A stretch of 22,017 nt of DNA from CAZPZZ01 sp964591245 (GTDB lineage: Bacteria > Acidobacteriota > Vicinamibacteria > Vicinamibacterales > UBA8438), in the NCBI GenBank assembly GCA_964591245.1, contig CAZPZZ010000062.1:1-22017 (forward strand). The letters are read 5' to 3'. Both the position numbers and the translations under genes were made by a program. Below, in pieces: positions 15,257 through 22,017 of the stretch. Each line of letters opens with the position of its first letter. Position 1 is the first letter of the stretch. Below the pieces are notes generated by a model, which was given only the letters and a program-made list of their open reading frames with translations, was not told the origin of the DNA and made no database searches.

Positions 15257-16621
15257 CTAGAGGCGCGCGGTACTGTCTCCCACCCCGTCGACGGGAACGC
15301 CCAGCTCATCCAGCATAGAGACCAGAAGATTCGCCATCGGCGTCTCCGGTGCATACGAGAGGTGGCGGCCTGCCTTGATCCGGCCGATGGGATGGCCGGC
15401 GACCAGTGTCGGGAGGTCGTGATGCAGGTGCCGGTTCCCGTCAGAGATCCCGCTCCCGTACACGACCATCGAGTGGTCAAGTAGCGTGCCGTCGCCATCG
15501 GCTGTGTCCGACAACCGGTTCAGGAGGTGTGCGAACTGTTCGGCGTGGAATCGGTTGATCTGCGCGATCTTTTCAATTTTTTCGGCGTCGCCACGATGGT
15601 GTGTCAGGCCGTGATGGGCCTCTGATACGCCCGATTCAGGATAGACCTTGAAGCTGAGCTCGAGCCCGACCATGCAGGTGATGATGCGGGTGACGTCGGC
15701 CTGGAAGGCGACGGTCATTAGATCGAACATCAGTCGAGCGTGATCGATGAAGCTCTGGGGGATACCTGGGCGCGGGCGCGGGAGTTCGGGCTCCGCCTCG
15801 TCGGCAGCCAGTTCGGCACTCTGAATACGTTTTTCGACATCCCGCACCGAGTAGAGATATTCATCGAGTTTGCGCCGGTCAGTGCCCCCGAGGTTGGCAT
15901 GGAGCGTACGCGCTTCATCCAGAACCAGGTCGAGGACGCTTTGATCGTAGCGGGCGCGACGAGCCCGACGTACCGGATCGGGGTCTCGGTCTGAGGCTCC
16001 GAACAGCCGCTCGAACGCGGCCCGCGGGCTGACTTCCAGCGGCATCGGCGAGGCAGGCGCGCGCCAGGAAATCGTGTTGCTGTAGGCGCAGCTATATCCA
16101 CTGTCGCAGTTGCCTCCGAAGAGCCCTTCCTCACAGCCCAGTTCGAGTGAGGATAGTCGAGTCTGATCGCCGAGGTGCTGGGCGGCAACCTGATCGGCAG
16201 ATACGCCGGCGCGGATGTCCGCTCCATACGTTTTCTTCGGGTGCATGCCGGTGAGATAACTGGCTCCAGCGCGTGCGTGGTCACCGCCTCCGTCACCTAA
16301 CGCGCGTCCCCCGTTCTGGGTCAGCCCCGAGAGGATCGACAACTGGTCCCGGTAGTGCGCGACTGGCTGCAGAATGCGGGGAAGTTCGCGTGGGAGCGAA
16401 AATTCCTCGTCGATGCCGGCCGGATCCAGGGCGTGCGGTGGGGTCCAGTCGTTCATGATGATGCCATTCGGCACGTACACAAACGCCATGCGTGTTGGGG
16501 CCGCCGCATGCACCTGGCTGGCCCGGGCGAACGCGGGGACCATCGCATCGAGAAAGGGGAGAGCCAGGGTGGCCCCCGCGCCCTTCAGCACGGCGCGTCT
16601 CGACAGGTGTTTTTGGCTCAT
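15257..16621 (-). CDS. DUF1552 domain protein with Tat-like signal
   Basis: The 454-residue product begins with a twin-arginine-like signal ('SRRAVLKGAGATLALPFLDA', residues 8-27) and continues with a DUF1552 domain over nearly the whole length. Recognisable pieces are 'FVYVPNGIIMNDWTP', 'LPRILQPVAHYRDQLSILSGL', 'GGGDHARAGASYLTG', 'SSLELGCEEG', 'YSCAYSNTISWR', 'LTHHRGDAEKIEKIAQINRFHAE' and 'SMVVYGSGISDGNRHLHHDLP'. The family is related to alkaline-phosphatase/sulfatase-like DUF1501 proteins and nearly always sits beside DUF1592-type cytochromes in Planctomycetes, Acidobacteria and Verrucomicrobia. Its ATG overlaps the TGA of the upstream DUF1592 gene. The joint function is unknown; export together with a haem protein suggests periplasmic redox or polymer processing. 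Confidence 0.92.
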   Translation of the reverse strand: MSQKHLSRRAVLKGAGATLALPFLDAMVPAFARASQVHAAAPTRMAFVYVPNGIIMNDWTPPHALDPAGIDEEFSLPRELPRILQPVAHYRDQLSILSGLTQNGGRALGDGGGDHARAGASYLTGMHPKKTYGADIRAGVSADQVAAQHLGDQTRLSSLELGCEEGLFGGNCDSGYSCAYSNTISWRAPASPMPLEVSPRAAFERLFGASDRDPDPVRRARRARYDQSVLDLVLDEARTLHANLGGTDRRKLDEYLYSVRDVEKRIQSAELAADEAEPELPRPRPGIPQSFIDHARLMFDLMTVAFQADVTRIITCMVGLELSFKVYPESGVSEAHHGLTHHRGDAEKIEKIAQINRFHAEQFAHLLNRLSDTADGDGTLLDHSMVVYGSGISDGNRHLHHDLPTLVAGHPIGRIKAGRHLSYAPETPMANLLVSMLDELGVPVDGVGDSTARL

Positions 16622-19050
16622 GGGGTTGGTTCCTCTCCGCGTCGCATCAGGAAGGCGTCGCTCTGGACGACGCCGAGTACGAGGCTCGAGAAGCGTGCCT
16701 CTTCTGTGGCGGCCTGGGTAACGATGGCATCGATGGTCTCGGAGTCATAACTCTCAAGACCACGGCCGAGCGCGTAGGTGAGTAGCTTTTCCGCCACGTT
16801 GCCGATGAATTGGCGGCCCTGTGACTTCAATACGGCTTTCAGTTCGCGCGAGCCCCGGAAGGCCGTGCCGTCAGGTAAGAGCCCCGAGTCGTCGATCGCA
16901 AACGGTCCGTCGTGGGTACGCCAGGCACCCGTCGCATCGTACCGTTCCAATCCGAAGCCGAGCGGATCGATCTGATCGTGGCAGACGGCACAGCTCGGGT
17001 TTGTCCGATGGGCTTCGAGTTGGCTGCGGAGTGAACCGGTTGTCCCCACGGCGGCTTCGTCGAGCGGGGGGATGCCGTCCGGGGGGTCCGGAGGGGGAGC
17101 GCCGAGCAGGTTGTCCAGCACCCATTTGCCACGGAGGACTGGTGATGTGCGCGTCGGATAGGAGGACACGGTCAGGATACTCGCCTGGGTAAGCAGGCCG
17201 CTTCGCTCTTCGCCGGTGAGCGCAACGCGCCGGAAGTGTTCCCCGGTGACGCCCTCAATTCCATAATGGTGGGCCAGTGGGCCGTTCAGAAATGTAAATG
17301 GTGCGTCGATCAGGTCGAGGACACTGCGGTCTTCCTGAATGATGGCCTCGATGAAGAGTTGCGTTTCGCGTCGCATGGCATCGCGTAGTTCGTCGTCCAC
17401 GGTCGGGAAGCGGTCCGGATTCGGTTTGCTCCGATCGAGTTTGCGCAGCTGGAGCCACTGATCGGCAAATGTCGTGACGAGGGCCGCGGCTTTCGGATCG
17501 GCAAGCATGCGGCGCACCTGACTGTTGAGAATGTCAGGTACGCTCAAGGTTCCTTCGTCGGCCAGCCGGAAGAGTTCGGCGTCCGGCATGTCTGCCCAGA
17601 GAAAGTAGGACAGACGGGTAGCCAGCTCATGATCGGAGATGCGATACGGGGCGCGGTTCGCAGACGCGTGCTCGCGTTCGACGCGGAAGAGGAAATGCGG
17701 TGAGAGAAGCACGGCCTGGATTGCTACTCGGATGCCTTCTTCAAAGGAGTCCCCGTTGCGTTGCACCTGGGCCACCAGCCTAGTGAGTCGTTCGCGTTCC
17801 TCGGGGGTTGGCGGGCGCCGGTAGGCCCGGCGTGCGAGCGTGGTCACGATCTCGCCGGCGCACGCATCGCTGTGCTTACCTGGTTGAGGCTGACACGTAA
17901 AGATCTGGGCGTGGCTGGCCGGGGGCTCCGGGCGCGGGTTAAAGGGACCGACAATGTCGAGGTAGTCGATGTAAAGGATACGCCGGCCATCTCCACCGAC
18001 ATTGTCCCGTGGATCGACGATGTCGGCCACGTGCGGGTACGAGATGCGAAACGCGTGTTCACCCGCCTCGACCGGTACACGCGTCACGATCTCTCCCCGG
18101 TCGTAGTCAAAGGCATTGACGCCTTCGACGATCGTCTCGTTGAAGATCCGACCATCGAGTGAGGCAATGACTGGCACCGGTGGGGCCGCTTTGCGCATCT
18201 CTTCCATGAACTGGTCTAGCTCTGCGGGGGTATTCGGTGGCGCTGTTCGTGCGCGTTGGGGCTGTGGCGGGCGACGCCGGTAGTTGGCCACGCGGAATCG
18301 TAGCTCGTACTCCGCCGTCCACGGGAAGAGGTGCGTGCCATAGAGCGCTCCTCTCATCGAGAAGGGGAGGGTATCGGCGTTGTCCAGCGTGCCACCGGCG
18401 TCGTGGGAGCGTCGCGCCATGTAGTGGGCCAGCTGGATGGGGGCATCGGGCAGGGACGGACCAAAGACTGCCTCCTGAGACAGTCGCCTCGCGGCCGCGA
18501 TATAGCGCTCCATGAGCAGCGGCGACACCGACAAGACGTCGCCGTTGTTATCAAATCCGTAGCCAGAATCGTCGGCCGGAAAGTCGTCTGCCGGCTGCGA
18601 GTGTACGCCCAGGAGGCTGCGGACCGTATTGTTGTATTCGACCCGGTTCAGCCGCCGTGCAGTGACCCGGCCCGGATCCGGGGGGGCATCTTCGGTGCGG
18701 CCGAGCAGGGCGTCGATCCAGCGGGTTGCCATGGCGATCGACTCACGGGCTGGCGTGGGCCGGCCGGCCGGTGGCATGTCTCCGCGGCGGAGTCGATCCG
18801 CGACCCGCTCCCACACGGTGTGATTCTCGACCGCGTCCTCACTGGAGAGGAATGGCTCGAACGTCAGGTCGGCCGTGCGCAGTCGGTCGTTGTGACAGGT
18901 CACGCAGTATTCTGTGAGGAGAGGCCGCAGATGTGCGTCGAAGTCGGTCTCGTCACCGGTGTCAGTTCTCGACTGACCCGACGCGGCTGTTGTCATCGAG
19001 AGCAAGATGGCGAACAGAGAGACGAGCGAAGTCGCGTGTCTGCAAGTCAT
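16618..19050 (-). CDS. Exported di-haem cytochrome, DUF1587/1595/1592/1588/1585 protein
   Basis: The 810-residue product has a signal peptide (about 1-26, 'LVSLFAILLSMTTAASGQ'), a cytochrome-like module with haem motif CVTCH near residue 50, then in order DUF1587 ('RVTARRLNRVEYNNTVRSLL'), DUF1595 ('LARRAYRRPPTPEERERL'), DUF1592 ('ELATRLSYFLWADMPDAEL'), DUF1588 with a second haem motif CAVCH near 687, and DUF1585 at the C-terminus ('FIGNVAEKLLTYALGRGLES'). This is the standard full architecture. ATG 19050 is preferred over TTG 19071 because it starts the signal peptide. No ribosome binding site is seen; TATTAT at 19057-19062 could be a -10 giving a very short leader. It is coupled to the DUF1552 gene by ATGA. 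Confidence 0.93.
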   Translation of the reverse strand: MTCRHATSLVSLFAILLSMTTAASGQSRTDTGDETDFDAHLRPLLTEYCVTCHNDRLRTADLTFEPFLSSEDAVENHTVWERVADRLRRGDMPPAGRPTPARESIAMATRWIDALLGRTEDAPPDPGRVTARRLNRVEYNNTVRSLLGVHSQPADDFPADDSGYGFDNNGDVLSVSPLLMERYIAAARRLSQEAVFGPSLPDAPIQLAHYMARRSHDAGGTLDNADTLPFSMRGALYGTHLFPWTAEYELRFRVANYRRRPPQPQRARTAPPNTPAELDQFMEEMRKAAPPVPVIASLDGRIFNETIVEGVNAFDYDRGEIVTRVPVEAGEHAFRISYPHVADIVDPRDNVGGDGRRILYIDYLDIVGPFNPRPEPPASHAQIFTCQPQPGKHSDACAGEIVTTLARRAYRRPPTPEERERLTRLVAQVQRNGDSFEEGIRVAIQAVLLSPHFLFRVEREHASANRAPYRISDHELATRLSYFLWADMPDAELFRLADEGTLSVPDILNSQVRRMLADPKAAALVTTFADQWLQLRKLDRSKPNPDRFPTVDDELRDAMRRETQLFIEAIIQEDRSVLDLIDAPFTFLNGPLAHHYGIEGVTGEHFRRVALTGEERSGLLTQASILTVSSYPTRTSPVLRGKWVLDNLLGAPPPDPPDGIPPLDEAAVGTTGSLRSQLEAHRTNPSCAVCHDQIDPLGFGLERYDATGAWRTHDGPFAIDDSGLLPDGTAFRGSRELKAVLKSQGRQFIGNVAEKLLTYALGRGLESYDSETIDAIVTQAATEEARFSSLVLGVVQSDAFLMRRGEEPTP

Positions 19051-19145
19051 GGAATGTACGGATAATAGCAAAACGGTTGCGCCTTGCCGAGCGGTGGGCC
19101 GGCGGCTTCAGGGCCCTTGGGCCAAGAAGGGCGACATATCAGGAC

Positions 19146-19727
19146 ATGACGACAGCAGGTGGTGACGCGGAGCGGGTGGCAGGTGTCGCGTCTGGTGCCC
19201 CCTCCCGGCTGGTGCTCTTCGACGGAGAATGCAACCTCTGTAATGCCGCAGTACGGTGGCTCATCGAACGCGATGCCGAGGGGAAGCTTGTCTTTGCGCC
19301 ATTGCAGTCAGCAGCCGCCAGTGCCGTGTTGGGGCGAGCAGTGGAGGGGATGGACCTTGACCGAGACCCGGACAGTATCGTGTTCGTTGACGACGAGGGC
19401 GTATATCTGCGATCAACGGCTGTGCTCCGTGCCATCCGGCATCTTGGGTTTCCCCACGCGCTGCTTGCAATCGGCTTGCTTGTCCCTCGTCCGCTACGGG
19501 ACGCTGTCTATCGCCTTATCGCACGGAATCGGTATCGTTGGTTCGGTCGTCGCGCCACCTGTATGGTCCCGGCGGCTGGACTCGCGCGACGATTTCTGGA
19601 TGCGTCGTCGTCGACCCAGAGGGTCGAAACGCAACGGATTCCGTCATCCCCAGGCAGAGACACGTCGCGTGAGGAGCGTAGCGTGTCGGAGCCGGAAGGA
19701 CGAGAACCGCCGATGCCCTCTCGGTGA
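19146..19727 (+). CDS. DCC-family (DUF393) thiol-disulfide oxidoreductase
   Basis: The 193-residue product carries the family's hallmark near the N-terminus, 'VLFDGECNLCNAAVRWLI', with the redox pair C29-x-x-C32 in the DGxCxLC motif. Family-typical segments follow: 'FAPLQSAAAS', 'DPDSIVFVDDEGVYLRSTAVL', 'ALLAIGLLVPRPLRDAVYRLIARNRYRWFG'. The C-terminal 40 residues after 'RFLDASS' are low-complexity, Arg/Glu/Ser rich and probably disordered. ATG at 19146 was chosen because the longer open frame upstream overlaps the divergent cytochrome gene start and does not resemble protein. The family is thioredoxin-like, but substrates are largely unknown. It ends convergent to the selenoprotein redoxin gene. 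Confidence 0.9.
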   Translation: MTTAGGDAERVAGVASGAPSRLVLFDGECNLCNAAVRWLIERDAEGKLVFAPLQSAAASAVLGRAVEGMDLDRDPDSIVFVDDEGVYLRSTAVLRAIRHLGFPHALLAIGLLVPRPLRDAVYRLIARNRYRWFGRRATCMVPAAGLARRFLDASSSTQRVETQRIPSSPGRDTSREERSVSEPEGREPPMPSR

Positions 19728-19736
19728 AAAAAGATA

Positions 19737-19765
19737 GGCCCGATGGTCAATGTGACCACCGGGCC
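19737..19765 (-). terminator. Intrinsic terminator of the redoxin gene
   Basis: GGCCCGATGGTCA (19737-19749) and TGACCACCGGGCC (19753-19765) form a 13-bp stem with one mismatch and a 3-base loop. On the minus strand the stem is followed directly by TATCTTTTTTC, a proper T-run, so it terminates the minus-strand redoxin transcript 43 bases after its stop. On the plus strand the stem is preceded by A6 but followed by GTATTC, so it would act only weakly for the DCC gene. Confidence 0.85.
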
Positions 19766-19807
19766 GTATTCGGGGTGTTCCCGTGGGTTGTCCCGGAAAC
19801 CGGTTTG

Positions 19808-20950
19808 CTACCGTTCTGCCCGCTGCCGGTCCAGGATTTCGACGTCCAGTGCGAACGACACCGGCACCGACACTGGGTCGTAGCAGAGCGTGTCGTCGCA
19901 GGCCTGGTAGTCGAGCGTGCCGCTCACGGTCAAGGCGTCAAGTTCCTTGAACGCGTCCTCGACGCCTGGCTCGCCAGAGACGATGGCTTCCTGGAGCAAG
20001 GTGAAGGGGCGCTGGTAGACCGGTACCCGCTCGTCGAGCGGCACGAAATGGTAGATCTCTGACTCGGGGAAGATCACCGGCTCGAAGCGTACGTGCTCGA
20101 CGGGGTTTAGGTTGAGACCGACCACCCGATAGCCTAGTTCCTCGGCGCCAGGCGCGTAGACATGGATGTTTGGATTTGGTTCCACCTCGACCGCGAAGGA
20201 GAACCGCGTCCCTACCGTGATGTTCGGGTTACTCGGGTAGGCCGTGAGTTTGAGATGGGCCGTTTCGCCTTGCAGCGCGGCGATGGGAGAGAGCCCCGTG
20301 CCAAGCTTCAGCATGACGTTCGCCGTCGTGTTGCGCTCCCGGTAGAATTCTTCGAAGAAGCGGGACGTGACCCGGCCTTCGGCGTCAAGCATGAAGGTCC
20401 CGGGGTATGGCGTCCCGATGATGTTCGGACTCGCGCCGAAGACCGAGACGTACTGTCTGACGTCGGAAACGACATCGGGGTCGTCGGCGTTCGGGCCCTG
20501 CGCTTCCTCTGCCACCGTGTTGAGGATGCCGAAGTCGGTGATCACGGCAGAGTCGTCGTCTGCGAGGAGCGGGAAGGTGATACCCCGGCGCTCGGCAAAA
20601 TCTGCCAGGACGGCTTCTGAGTCATAACTGATAGCGGCAACACCAAGACCGCGGTCACGCAGTGCACCCAACTGATCTTGCAGCTCCACGAGCTGCGCTT
20701 TGCAGTATGGTCACCAGTCTGCCGAACGGTGGAAGAGCAGAATCGCACCGTTCGGTCCGAGAATGGAATCCAGTGTGCGCTCTTGTCCATACTGGTCGGG
20801 TAGGCTGAACTCAGGAACCTGTTCACCAACCTGTGGACCGAGCGACGCGACATTGACTGGAGTTCGAGATTGCATGGCGTGTGACCCGACACCGAGGACG
20901 GCAATCAGCAATCCTGCGGCGAGTAGGCCTCGTGTGGAGTTCAGTCTCAT
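19808..20950 (-). CDS. Selenoprotein redoxin (UxxC) fused to a DsbD-alpha-like domain, read through TGA
   Basis: I read this as one 380-residue gene from ATG 20950 to TAG 19808-19810, with the in-frame TGA at 20713-20711 encoding selenocysteine 80. Parts: signal peptide or anchor 1-26; AhpC/TSA-type redoxin about 35-200 with 'GEQVPEFSLPDQYGQ', 'AILLFHRSADW', U80-P-Y-C83, 'AAISYDSEAVLADFAERRGI', 'FPLLADDDSAVITDFGILN' and 'PYPGTFMLDAEGRV'; then a DsbD-alpha-like beta domain about 225-372 ending in 'SGTLDYQACDDTLCYDPVSV' with C351 and C356. In Cys homologues the site reads SADWCPYC, so TGA replaces exactly the attacking Cys. A SECIS-like hairpin follows the TGA. AGGA about 10 bases before the ATG serves as ribosome binding site. 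Likely role: periplasmic thiol-dependent peroxide or disulfide reduction. A disabling point mutation is the alternative. Confidence 0.87.
20668..20710 (-). promoter_or_regulatory. Candidate bacterial SECIS element just after the TGA
   Basis: Read on the minus strand after the TGA, GCAGCTC (20696-20690) pairs perfectly with GAGCTGC (20686-20680) around the loop GTG (20689-20687). A lower stem, ACTG (20706-20703) with CAGT (20674-20671) and CCA (20710-20708) with TGG (20670-20668), is separated by an internal loop. The apical loop begins 22 bases after the TGA and its first base is G. Bacterial SECIS hairpins recognised by SelB have the loop roughly 16-37 bases past the UGA and a G in its first two positions, so geometry and sequence both fit. 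The element is within the coding sequence, as in all bacteria. Confidence 0.8.
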
Positions 20951-21031
20951 AGTCCAGGCATCCTACCATCGCCGTGGCGGCGGCACCAGACGCTTTCCGT
21001 AAGCCGGCGGTCTACGGCGGTGCTTGACTGA

Positions 21032-21217
21032 CTAATCGTCTTCCGTTCGCGTTTCGACGTCGGCGGCGGTGCCGTCGGCATTGACGCTGACCGTGAGCAC
21101 GATCGGTCGGCAACAGACCTGACAGTCTTCGACATATTCCTGTTGAGCGAGCGAGTGATCGATAAAGATGTCAAGTGACTCTCCGCAAGAGGGGCACTGA
21201 ATGGTCGCAGTGGGCAT
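21032..21217 (-). CDS. CPXCG motif zinc-ribbon-like protein
   Basis: A 61-residue cysteine-rich protein with 'QCPSCGESLDIFID' (C8, C11) and 'EDCQVCCRPIVLTVSVNADG' (C32, C35, C36), which matches the short CPXCG-motif family in full length. The paired CxxC knuckles probably bind one zinc; the acidic C-terminal tail is usual. Function is unknown. It is read in the same direction as the redoxin selenoprotein, 81 bases upstream of it, so the two could share a transcript. The start is the only ATG; the ribosome binding site is weak. Confidence 0.88.
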   Translation of the reverse strand: MPTATIQCPSCGESLDIFIDHSLAQQEYVEDCQVCCRPIVLTVSVNADGTAADVETRTEDD

Positions 21218-21296
21218 CGGTGATACGCGATAGACGAGTGGTGGGGGCTCGAGGGCGGGTAACCCAGGACGCTCCCGTGTCGGTGGACCCTCTCAT

Positions 21297-21317
21297 GATT
21301 CATCACGTGATGCAATC
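21297..21317. promoter_or_regulatory. Palindrome, candidate operator
   Basis: CATCACGTGATG at 21301-21312 is a perfect 12-base palindrome. GATT before it (21297-21300) and AATC after it (21314-21317) extend the symmetry to 16 paired positions with one extra C. It lies 80 bases upstream of the CPXCG start and has no T-run, so it looks like a binding site for a dimeric regulator, not a terminator. The regulator is unknown. Confidence 0.4.
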
Positions 21318-21481
21318 GGGATGGTAGGAAATGGTCCATCGCATCTCCCGCAGACAGAACGGCGCGGAACAGGTATTCGACGCGGAGGCCGGGAAATGCT
21401 GGCCGGATTGGAGGCAGGGGTCGATAAGACTGGATGGCGCGTCGTTTCGGCGTCGCTCAGAGGGTTCTGGATGGTCGATGA

Positions 21482-21500
21482 ATTTAACGGTGATTTAACG
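21482..21500. promoter_or_regulatory. 11-bp-phased direct repeat, Pho-box-like
   Basis: ATTTAACG occurs at 21482-21489 and again at 21493-21500, with three bases between, so the period is exactly 11 bp, one helical turn. PhoB/PhoP-type regulators bind tandem half-sites with this period, and the cyanobacterial form has a TTAAC core like this one. It lies about 120 bases upstream of the TPR lipoprotein start. Only two copies are present and no biochemical specificity is known for this organism, so the assignment is tentative. Confidence 0.4.
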
Positions 21501-21620
21501 TGCCGATCATGTGCCTGTGACAGTCACGCGGTACCGTCAGTGGTGGATGACGTCGCACGTATGGCATCCCGGTATCGTTATAGGTGCCCGTCAATGGGGA
21601 CGCTGGCGGCAGTGAGGTCA

Positions 21621-22017
21621 ATGGTGTTGCGTCTGGTGGGGATGTCGTGCCGCCGCGCGGTCAGGTGCGTGCCGTTTGTGGTGCTGGGGCTCGTGCTAGC
21701 CGGTTGCGCGACCAGTGCCCGTGACCGTGCACGCACCGCGGAACTCGCGGACCGCTTCGACGAGGCGGTGGTGGAATATACACGGGCCCTGCAAGAGCGT
21801 CCCGGGGACCGGCGGCTGCAGCGTGAACTGGAGCGTGCGAGGCTCCGTGCGGCGGAGTATCACCAGGCGCAAGGGCGCAGGTACTCGGGCATCGGGGACT
21901 ACGATGAGGCGCTTCTGGAGTTTCAGCTGGCGGCCGAGCTGAATCCCGAGAATCAGGACATTAGCGAGGCCCTGAGTGAGGCACAACAGGCGGTGCAGTT
22001 GGAGTTCGCAGCCCGTC
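21621..22017 (+). CDS. TPR lipoprotein, possibly N-terminus of a secretin-like protein; runs off window
   Basis: From ATG 21621, with GTGAGG at 21611-21616 as ribosome binding site, 132 codons are open to the end of the window. There is a lipoprotein signal peptide with lipobox LAGC (lipidated C29 after 'VVLGLVLAGC'), then TPR-like helices: 'ADRFDEAVVEYTRALQERPG' and 'IGDYDEALLEFQLAAELNPE'. In Acidobacteria this arrangement, lipobox then TPRs then a variable linker, often begins type II/IV-type secretins (GspD/PilQ-like), but the diagnostic part is beyond the edge, so that is inference. It could also be a plain TPR lipoprotein. The protein would be anchored to the outer membrane and face the periplasm. 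Confidence 0.75.
   Translation, partial: MVLRLVGMSCRRAVRCVPFVVLGLVLAGCATSARDRARTAELADRFDEAVVEYTRALQERPGDRRLQRELERARLRAAEYHQAQGRRYSGIGDYDEALLEFQLAAELNPENQDISEALSEAQQAVQLEFAAR

Larger units (their letters stand above)
21218..21620. other. Intergenic region with candidate regulatory repeats
   Basis: About 400 bases separating the divergent CPXCG gene and the TPR lipoprotein gene. No open frame here reads as protein. It contains a 12-base perfect palindrome at 21301-21312, an 11-bp-phased direct repeat at 21482-21500, a short GTGAC-A-GTCAC palindrome at 21517-21527, a possible -10 (TTATAG, about 21579-21584) and the ribosome binding site GTGAGG at 21611-21616 of the lipoprotein gene. Confidence 0.6.

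Noticed and set aside
18331..19065. 244-codon open frame on + opposite the DUF1592 gene
   Set aside because: Antisense to the N-terminal half of a protein with haem motif and five conserved DUF modules; no own start signal.
20711..20713. TGA as a true stop, giving a 79-residue protein and a separate 293-residue protein
   Set aside because: The first piece would be half a redoxin fold without its active site, the second would start inside the active-site helix. The frame is unbroken and a SECIS-like hairpin follows.
21516..21528. CRP-like site TGTGACAGTCACG
   Set aside because: The half-sites are only 3 bases apart, whereas CRP sites need 6 between TGTGA and TCACA; it is just a short palindrome.
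1..22017. tRNA, rRNA, CRISPR arrays, insertion sequences
   Set aside because: I found no cloverleaf-like or rRNA segments, no regularly spaced repeats and no transposase motifs on either strand.

Overview
The window is about 22 kb of bacterial chromosome with high GC at third codon positions. It probably comes from a metagenome-assembled genome of an Acidobacteriota relative (Vicinamibacteria-like). That placement is an inference from gene content: an exported DUF1592/DUF1552 cytochrome pair, PQQ-type beta-propellers, and a small exported protein with the 'DFSGMWTLDPA' opening common in Acidobacteria. Genes are dense, and four same-strand junctions are ATGA start/stop overlaps. I see no tRNA, rRNA, insertion sequence, CRISPR array or prophage. 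A 100-base run of N (7648-7747) is a scaffold gap that cuts two genes.

Layout. 1-474 has no convincing gene. 475-3659 (+) is a phosphate-signalling operon phoU-phoB-phoR. Convergent to it, 3713-7264 (-) is an envelope and nucleotide housekeeping operon: cell-wall amidase, GerM-domain protein, RNase PH, XTP/dITP diphosphatase. Next come a DUF218 (YdcF/ElyC-like) gene on + and a membrane fatty-acid desaturase on -, both truncated by the gap. A small winged-helix-like protein (8852-9115, +) follows. On the minus strand are then a TPR protein with a damaged or unclear 5' end, recQ and a DinB-family gene. 13368-15199 (+) is an overlapping pair of exported proteins (small FSG-type protein and PQQ-like beta-propeller). 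It converges on an overlapping minus-strand pair, a DUF1592-type di-haem cytochrome protein and a DUF1552 protein. A DCC-family thiol oxidoreductase (+) follows. At the right end are a redoxin gene (-), a CPXCG zinc-ribbon protein (-) and the start of a TPR lipoprotein (+) that runs off the window.

Main discovery. The redoxin gene at 19808-20950 is interrupted by an in-frame TGA exactly where a redox cysteine belongs (SADW-TGA-PYC). The frame stays open for 300 more codons to a TAG. A perfect 7-bp hairpin with a G-first loop lies 14 nt past the TGA, where a bacterial SECIS element is expected. I read the gene as one 380-residue exported selenoprotein: an AhpC/TSA-type redoxin with a UxxC centre fused to a DsbD-alpha-like domain carrying its own cysteine pair. 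Automatic annotation would split it into two ORFs or call it a pseudogene. A second point of interest is a pair of 8-bp repeats with an exact 11-bp period (21482-21500), laid out like a Pho box, upstream of the right-edge lipoprotein; this would fit the phoB-phoR system at the left end.
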